Under the pieces are notes generated by a model. That model was not told the DNA's origin and did no database searches. It was given only the letters and a program-made list of their open reading frames with translations. This document shows, one piece after another, positions 58,900-64,000 of a stretch of DNA of 64,000 bases. Both the position numbers and the translations under genes were made by a program. How positions within the stretch are numbered: the first letter of the stretch is position 1; the number at the start of each line of letters is the position of its first letter. The stretch covers positions 1,364,001-1,428,000 of the forward strand of contig JABMLP010000012.1 in NCBI GenBank assembly GCA_013176395.1, given 5' to 3'. Origin of the DNA: Venturia oleaginea. Taxonomy: Eukaryota > Ascomycota > Dothideomycetes > Venturiales > Venturiaceae.

Positions 58900-59150
58900 A
58901 TCTCTACGACAGGTGATTCGGTTCTTCTAAAATTAAGTAAGTAGATAAAGTCTTACCTCCTTATAAGATCCTAGTATTACGGGACGGTAGCTGGAAAGAC
59001 GCAGCATACTCGTAGCCAAAGATTGTTTAGATTCAGTTAAAGAGTGAAGGTATCTACAAACAGAGAACCTCAATGAGGTTCTTTCTCTATACTAGGCTCA
59101 ATCAGGCTTAGGCTCTTAGCCTATACCAACCATGGGCCATGCCCATAACA
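58900..59150 (-). repeat. LTR of the gypsy element (3' LTR in element orientation)
   Basis: The minus strand starts TGTTATGGGC at 59150, directly after a polypurine tract, as expected for an LTR. It contains an inverted repeat AGAACCTCA/TGAGGTTCT (59066-59084). The far boundary is not defined (about 58900); no TSD can be checked because the 5' LTR is outside the window. Confidence 0.6.
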
Positions 59151-59166
59151 TTACCCCCCTCCTTAC
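59151..59166 (-). promoter_or_regulatory. Polypurine tract of the retroelement
   Basis: The minus strand reads GGTAAGGAGGGGGGTAA just before the LTR start TGTT. It primes plus-strand DNA synthesis in LTR retrotransposons. Confidence 0.7.
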
Positions 59167-59712
59167 CGGGTGTGCAGGACTAAAGAGGGTGTGGTAGGTG
59201 GGATAATCAAACAGACAAACGCCATACATCGCTTCTGCCAGCTTGTAGCAGATTCGAAGGCGCTGGCCACCGCTACTCGGTTTCTTCGGGCCCCTGTTTG
59301 AGCTCCTATATCTTCGCCGACACCGTCGCCCTTGCCATACTCTGCCTCGAAGCGGTCTAAGTCCTCGACTTCTGTAAATAATGAACGTGGCTGCCAATCG
59401 GGATCTGCATAGCCTTTCCATTTGATTAATAACTGACGAACCCAGCCTCGCCCAACCCGTTTCTTCTCTGCGCGAAGTATACGTTCTACTTCAAACTCAG
59501 CCTCTGTTTCTTCGGTTTGAGGCACTAATGGTGGCGGCTGGGTATCATCGGATTCTTGTGAGGGCAGTGTGTCGGTTGCGGCTCGGCGGAGTAGGTCAAC
59601 GTGGAAACGGTTATGGATACCACTTGGCAGGTCAGCCAGCTCGTATACCATCGGGGAGATCTGGTTCTCGACAGTGTATTTGGCTTGCGTCCACGACAGT
59701 TTCTCTATAGCT
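59163..59712 (-). CDS. Integrase C-terminal tail with chromodomain (frameshifted from pol)
   Basis: Continuing pol in a different frame from about 59712: IEKLSWTQAKYTVENQISPM, VYELADLPSGIHNRFHVDLL and then a chromodomain, EFEVERILRAEKKR, RQLLIKWKGYADPDWQP, DLDRFEAEYG. The aromatic cage-like residues (F/Y, W, Y/W) are partly kept. It lacks its own natural start; in the intact element it would be the end of the Pol protein. Stop at 59163. Confidence 0.85.
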
Positions 59713-62700
59713 GCGGAGTATTGATATTCCTAAGGTTCAACCAGACTTTGTCGCCCTTTTTTAACGTTTCGGCAGCTTGACGTGACCTGTTGGCGTCGTT
59801 CTCCATCTTCTGCTGGGACCAGGCCATCGCTGCCTGTGCATATTCTTGTGCCTCTTCTATTCGTTGCACAAAGGTCTCGGCATCGGCTGTTGGTGAGTTA
59901 CTGGGTGAGATTCGTTGTACTTTCTGGATTGGTTCCGCATGGTAGCCGTGGGTTAGATAGAATGGACTCATCCCTGTGACTGAAGAGTCACGATTGTTCA
60001 GTGCTAACATAGCCGTAGGTAGTAGCGTTGGCCAGTCTAGTTGGGAGTATGCGATGAAGGCGCGGAGATAGCGTAGAACTTCCTGGTTCATACGCTCGGT
60101 CGCGCCATCGGTCTGTGGATGAAAGGCTGTAGAGAGTCTCTGCTCAATCTTTGTAAGTTCGCAAAGCTTCCTCCAAAAACGACCTGTCCAATTGCTGCCT
60201 CTGTCCGACGTCAATGCCATGGGAAATCCGTGGTAGCGATAGTGGCATTGTAAGAACCTTTTCGCGCACTCTTTGGCGCTCATTGTAGTCATAGCCTCCA
60301 ACGTAACACTTTTGAGGAGGCGATCTGTGATAACCATGAGGTATTTTGGGCCGTTTTCCTCCGCGGGCAAATCAGTCATGAAATCGATTGATAGCTCGCT
60401 GTGGAAGCGGGCCGGGATTGGAAGTGGTTTCAGAAGACCTCGCTTCTTATCACGCCATATTCCTGTTCTCCCACATACGTCGCAATTACGTACAAACTGC
60501 CGGACTGTCTTGTATTGTTGGGGCCAAAAGAAACTTCTGGATAGAATCGCAAGCGTGCTATCTCTCCCTGGGTGTCCAGTAACATGGGAATCGTGAGTTT
60601 GTTGGACCAGCGTTGTTCGCAGCGGTTCCCAATCTGGTACCCATAGGATCCCTCTTCTCGTGACCGCGCCGTGGTCGTCTACTTCGCATTCGGGTAGCTG
60701 TACCGACAACTTGAGCTCTGGAGGAAAGGAACGTTCGCCAGTAACTATAGCCGTATGAATAGCTTCGTAGGATTGGTCCTCTGCTATTGCGCGATCCCAG
60801 AGAAGTTGTAACTCTGGTTTCTCGAAAAGATCGCATCCTTTTGCAACTGACCGGTTTTGACCGTACCTAGTAGTGGACCGGTGTTGACCGTTTTCGGCAG
60901 TCAGCTGGTGTCGACCGTCCAGTCCAGTATTTTGCTGGGGCTCCCGTATAACGTCCCATGTACTATTGGATGTATTCGGTGTATTGACTGGGCAGATAAG
61001 GGCTTGTATTGCGATTGTTTCGGTCGTCCTCTCGGAAAGAGGAGGAAGCCATTCGTCCTTGATCAACTGGGCCACTCGCCCTTGTAGTCTCTCGTCGTTC
61101 TTGTCATGTGGCATATCTTGATGTCTTCTTGATAGTGCGTCTGGTCTTTGCGCTAGTTTTCCGGCGCGAAATTCCAGCTGGAATTGGTACTCAGATAGAA
61201 TTAGCGACCATCTTGCTTGTCTCTCTGACAAACGCTGCGCTGTCATAAAGTAGCGGAGATTCTTGTGATCGGTAAGGACTTTGAAAGGTGCTGCAACACT
61301 GCGTAGTTCTCCTCTCCAGTGTTCAATGGACTTGATTACTGCCAGTAATTCTTTATCGTGGATCTCGTAGTTACATTCAGCCGCAGTGAGCTTGCGGGAG
61401 AAGTATGCTACTGGTCGTAGTTTTCCTTTCATATCCTTCTGCGACAACGTGCCTCCCAGCGCGTAGCCAGAGCAGTCGCACTCGAGTACCGTATCCAGAT
61501 CTGGATTCCAGTGAGCCAGTATTGGGGCGGAGATGAATAGCTCCTTCAAGACTTGAAAGGCGTTCTCATGTTCTTTGTTCCAGACAAAAGCGACGGCCTT
61601 CCGTGTTAACTTGATTAAGGGGTCGGAGAGCTCTGAGAAGTTGTCGATGAAGTCTCGGTAGAAATTTGCAAAGCCTAGGAAGGAGCGTACGCCTGTGACA
61701 TTGACTGGAGCCTCCCATTCTTTAATCGCGGCAACTTTCTCTGGGTCGACTTTGATCCCTTCTCCTGCAGTGATAATGAACCCCAGATATTTGACCTCCT
61801 GAACAGCAAACTCGCACTTGCTTAAGTCTAGCCGAAGTCCAGCAGTCTTGAGCTTGGCAAGAATTTGGTTAACCTTAACCATGTGATCCAGATAGTCGCC
61901 GTCGCTCCATATCAAGACATCGTCCATGTAGGCTGAACAGCAGATATCTAGGGATTCCCGTAGGACTCCGTTGATGTATCGTTGAAAGCTCGCGGGTGCG
62001 CCAGCTAGTCCGAAGGGGGTAACTAGCCATTCGAATAGTCCAAATCGAGTGCGAAAAGCCGTTTTCCACTCATCGCCGTGCTTGATGCGGAGCCGATGAA
62101 ATGCCGCTCTGACGTCAAGTTTGGTGTACCAACGCGCTGTTGCTAGATTTCGTAGGGTTTCTCGGATTAGTGGCAATGGGTAGCGGTCCGATCGAGTGAT
62201 TCGATTCAGTGCCCGATAGTCTACACACATCCGAATGCCTCCACCTGGTTTCCTTACAAATAAGACTGGGGCTGCCGCTGGTGAGTTGCTGGCGCGTATC
62301 CAGCCCTTGTCCATATAGTCCGAAAGTGTTTTTCGTAGGACTAATAGCTCTTCCCTCGACATGCCGTATAATGGGCCCCAAGGAACTTCTGCCTCGCGAC
62401 CTTGTTCATCTCGTATCAATTCGATAACGTGATCGCGACCCTCTTGATGGGGCGCGATCTCTCCGTCTTCGTCGTCGAGAAAGGCATCAGCATGCTCTGC
62501 TATTTCTTCTGGTATCTCTTGTCGGATTTCTTCCTCAGTCTTTCTCTGTTTTCTTTCTGCTAACTTGCTTAGGGCCTTGTTGATATCCGACATCGAGATA
62601 GCCAGCACTTGTGTACCATCCGGTCCATCTCTTCTCAACCGTCGCTGGGCCCTTCCAACAATAGCTGCAAATACAGATCCTGACACTAGACAAGCCGCCC

Positions 62701-63238
62701 GCACGTGAGCGAGCCGGTCTCGCGCTTTGGTGTTCTGTTCTAGCCACCCCTTTTCTCTTACCGTGATGCGCTGGGATCCTTGACCAATAAGCAGCTTTCT
62801 CTTAGCTGCTATATATCGCACCCAGTTTCTCTCTGCCCATGCCTTGCCTAGGATAATAGGGAAGCTCAATCCTTTCACTATATACCCATAGACTCGCTCT
62901 GCTCGACCATCAATGTCGATCGTAGCGTAGGTCATGTGCGTAATACGGAGGTCTTCTCCGTTCTCGTGGCTCTCTTTAGCCAGTGCCAATTGTTTGGTGT
63001 CAATTGGGATGCGCGGTAGACGATGTGTTTGGACACTCTTCTCGCTGAAAGCAGCATAAGGGAGGCAGCCGTTATCAAAGAAGGATTCGGTGAAAGAAGT
63101 TCCGTTGATCAAGGTATCTATCAAGAAGGGTGTACTTTCCATCCTATCCTTTGCTGCTTTGATTTCTCTTATGCCTGGTAGCTTTGTAATGTCTTCGCCA
63201 TGTACATCTACTTCAGACCCTCGTGCGCGACGATGCAC
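59705..63238 (-). CDS. pol: Pol polyprotein: protease, RT, RNase H, integrase
   Basis: 1177 codons from a GTG at 63238; the frame is open some 30 bases further and overlaps gag. Protease has FFDNGC near residue 55. RT has CVDYRALNRIT, YTKLDVRAAFHRL and the active site YMDD near residue 440. RNase H has LECDCSGYALGG, HDKELLAVIKSIEHW and VLTDHKNLRYF. Integrase has the HHCC finger (TGHPGRDSTL ... CDVCGR), then LSIDFMTDLP, LTSDRGSNWTG and ERMNQEVLRYL as the D,D,E triad. It stops at 59705, 1-nt out of frame with the chromodomain tail. No other breaks were seen. Confidence 0.95.
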   Translation of the reverse strand: MHRRARGSEVDVHGEDITKLPGIREIKAAKDRMESTPFLIDTLINGTSFTESFFDNGCLPYAAFSEKSVQTHRLPRIPIDTKQLALAKESHENGEDLRITHMTYATIDIDGRAERVYGYIVKGLSFPIILGKAWAERNWVRYIAAKRKLLIGQGSQRITVREKGWLEQNTKARDRLAHVRAACLVSGSVFAAIVGRAQRRLRRDGPDGTQVLAISMSDINKALSKLAERKQRKTEEEIRQEIPEEIAEHADAFLDDEDGEIAPHQEGRDHVIELIRDEQGREAEVPWGPLYGMSREELLVLRKTLSDYMDKGWIRASNSPAAAPVLFVRKPGGGIRMCVDYRALNRITRSDRYPLPLIRETLRNLATARWYTKLDVRAAFHRLRIKHGDEWKTAFRTRFGLFEWLVTPFGLAGAPASFQRYINGVLRESLDICCSAYMDDVLIWSDGDYLDHMVKVNQILAKLKTAGLRLDLSKCEFAVQEVKYLGFIITAGEGIKVDPEKVAAIKEWEAPVNVTGVRSFLGFANFYRDFIDNFSELSDPLIKLTRKAVAFVWNKEHENAFQVLKELFISAPILAHWNPDLDTVLECDCSGYALGGTLSQKDMKGKLRPVAYFSRKLTAAECNYEIHDKELLAVIKSIEHWRGELRSVAAPFKVLTDHKNLRYFMTAQRLSERQARWSLILSEYQFQLEFRAGKLAQRPDALSRRHQDMPHDKNDERLQGRVAQLIKDEWLPPLSERTTETIAIQALICPVNTPNTSNSTWDVIREPQQNTGLDGRHQLTAENGQHRSTTRYGQNRSVAKGCDLFEKPELQLLWDRAIAEDQSYEAIHTAIVTGERSFPPELKLSVQLPECEVDDHGAVTRRGILWVPDWEPLRTTLVQQTHDSHVTGHPGRDSTLAILSRSFFWPQQYKTVRQFVRNCDVCGRTGIWRDKKRGLLKPLPIPARFHSELSIDFMTDLPAEENGPKYLMVITDRLLKSVTLEAMTTMSAKECAKRFLQCHYRYHGFPMALTSDRGSNWTGRFWRKLCELTKIEQRLSTAFHPQTDGATERMNQEVLRYLRAFIAYSQLDWPTLLPTAMLALNNRDSSVTGMSPFYLTHGYHAEPIQKVQRISPSNSPTADAETFVQRIEEAQEYAQAAMAWSQQKMENDANRSRQAAETLKKGDKVWLNLRNINTPQL

Positions 63239-63246
63239 AAGGGTAG

Positions 63247-64000
63247 CTAGTTTTCCGACTCTGATGAGGCTTCCTGTAGGGAGTCATCGGTATGCTGTGT
63301 GATTACCGCAGTGACCTGAGTCTTTGGACGTGTTGCTGGTCGGAATTCGCATACGTTCGGATGGTGCTTGGGCTTCTTACAGCGCCCGCATTTGCCCGCT
63401 TGTATAAGTGCCAAGAACTCTGTTTGGGATCGCCATTTCGCTCTAGGTCGTCGGTCCTTCTTCGCATCCTTTCCGAGTGTATCGACCCGAGCTATCAGTG
63501 CTGCGATCTGCGCTGAAAGGGCGTTGATGCCAGTCATTTCGACATCGCCTTCTGCGTCACGACTGACTGTTTGGGGTGATTGTGGCCTCCCTCGAGTCGT
63601 TGGCGTCTCCTTATCCGTACTTGGATAGCGGCGTTGGTGGGATAGAGCCTCTGTCTTCGTCGCGAAGTACTGTACATCTTTTACGTAAGTGTCGTAGTCG
63701 TCCCTGGACAATCGCACTGATTTCAAGGTCTGTTGGAGGGAGTAGTTGAGCGCGTTGTTCATGATAGTGATCTTTGAGGCTCTTTGCGGCGCTAGGGATC
63801 CAGCTTGCGATGTCAGTTGTTCGAACTGCTGGCGGAAGTCTTCGAACGGTTGTCTGCTGCCTTGGCTAATCTTGTTCAGCTCGTCGAGAGCTTTAGCTTC
63901 CGCTTCATGATCTAAGAACTTGTCGTCCATATGCTTGATAAAGGACTCGGGTTCGTAGTTGTCATGTTGCTCTCCATTGCTTAGCCATTGGATGACGCGT
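63247..64000 (-). CDS. gag: Gag, C-terminal part (5' end off window)
   Basis: The frame is open from the right edge to the stop at 63247-63249. A capsid-like helical region (DELNKISQGSRQPFEDFRQQ, FEQLTSQAG, MNNALNYSLQQTL) is followed by a basic/proline linker and a CX2CX4HX4C zinc knuckle (CGRCKKPKHHPNVC). The pol frame overlaps the last 38 nt of gag and lies in the -1 frame, with GGAAAAC directly before the gag stop as a possible slip site. Confidence 0.9.
   Translation of the reverse strand, partial: RVIQWLSNGEQHDNYEPESFIKHMDDKFLDHEAEAKALDELNKISQGSRQPFEDFRQQFEQLTSQAGSLAPQRASKITIMNNALNYSLQQTLKSVRLSRDDYDTYVKDVQYFATKTEALSHQRRYPSTDKETPTTRGRPQSPQTVSRDAEGDVEMTGINALSAQIAALIARVDTLGKDAKKDRRPRAKWRSQTEFLALIQAGKCGRCKKPKHHPNVCEFRPATRPKTQVTAVITQHTDDSLQEASSESEN

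Larger units (their letters stand above)
58900..64000 (-). mobile_element. Ty3/gypsy chromovirus-type LTR retrotransposon, 5' end off window
   Basis: Order in element orientation: gag with zinc knuckle, protease, reverse transcriptase, RNase H, integrase, chromodomain, polypurine tract, LTR. This is the Ty3/gypsy order with the C-terminal chromodomain of chromoviruses, which guides integration to marked chromatin. pol is open over 1177 codons, so the copy is young; a single frame change near 59714 separates the integrase from its chromodomain tail. Confidence 0.93.

Overview
The window reads as nuclear DNA of a filamentous ascomycete (Pezizomycotina). Genes sit on both strands and are split by short GT-AG introns, mostly 46-60 nt, with CTAAC/CTAAT/CTGAC-type branch sites. 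Several products are fungal or Pezizomycotina-specific: a PtaB/LDB-type LIM-binding protein, a HET-domain relic, a KAR9 protein with a GAR domain, and a fungal C2H2-like regulator. There is no operon-like layout. I cannot fix the class from sequence alone.

Layout. 1-935: 5' part of a RecA/Rad51-like ATPase gene running off the left edge. 955-9500: a transposon-rich block with two inverted copies of one TIR element (962-2712 and 5756-7350), a broken Tnp2-type transposase facing an orphan 419-aa gene between them, a third solo end at 9333, and a decayed F-box-like gene. 9500-16965: small ORFs, PEX14, a 50-aa spliced micro-ORF and the INO80 subunit gene IES2. 17382-17617: a tRNA-Leu(CAA) gene. 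17993-21488: two decayed genes, an HSL-type esterase and a HET-domain gene. 21676-34125: an SRR1-like protein with a minisatellite tail, two four-TM membrane proteins, KAR9-like, and minisatellites. 35556-57753: a housekeeping block with APP1 (phosphatidate phosphatase), VMA2 (V-ATPase subunit B), ptaB, a C2H2-like regulator, a DUF3830 protein, a glutathione transferase and the branchpoint-binding protein MSL5/BBP. 58900-64000: an almost intact Ty3/gypsy chromovirus-type retrotransposon on the minus strand, cut by the right edge.

Most notable observation: the tRNA-Leu(CAA) gene at 17400-17617 (minus) has the normal anticodon-loop intron and two further insertions of 55 and 53 nt, one in the D arm and one in the T arm. 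Each looks exactly like a fungal spliceosomal intron (GTAGGT...CTAAT...CAG and GTAAGA...CTGAC...AAG). Removing them restores a nearly canonical tRNA-Leu. A box, B box and a T5 polymerase III terminator are in place. mRNA-type introns are known in some fungal U6 genes; I know of none in a fungal tRNA gene.

Second point of interest: the transposon block. The two inverted copies form a potential hairpin of about 1.6 kb arms, carry eight copies of a roughly 58-bp subterminal motif, and flank a divergent pair of genes (truncated Tnp2 transposase plus an unrecognised lysine-rich protein). The remaining genes are unlinked cellular functions (peroxisome import, chromatin remodelling, lipid phosphatase, vacuolar acidification, adhesion regulation, splicing); I see no biosynthetic cluster.
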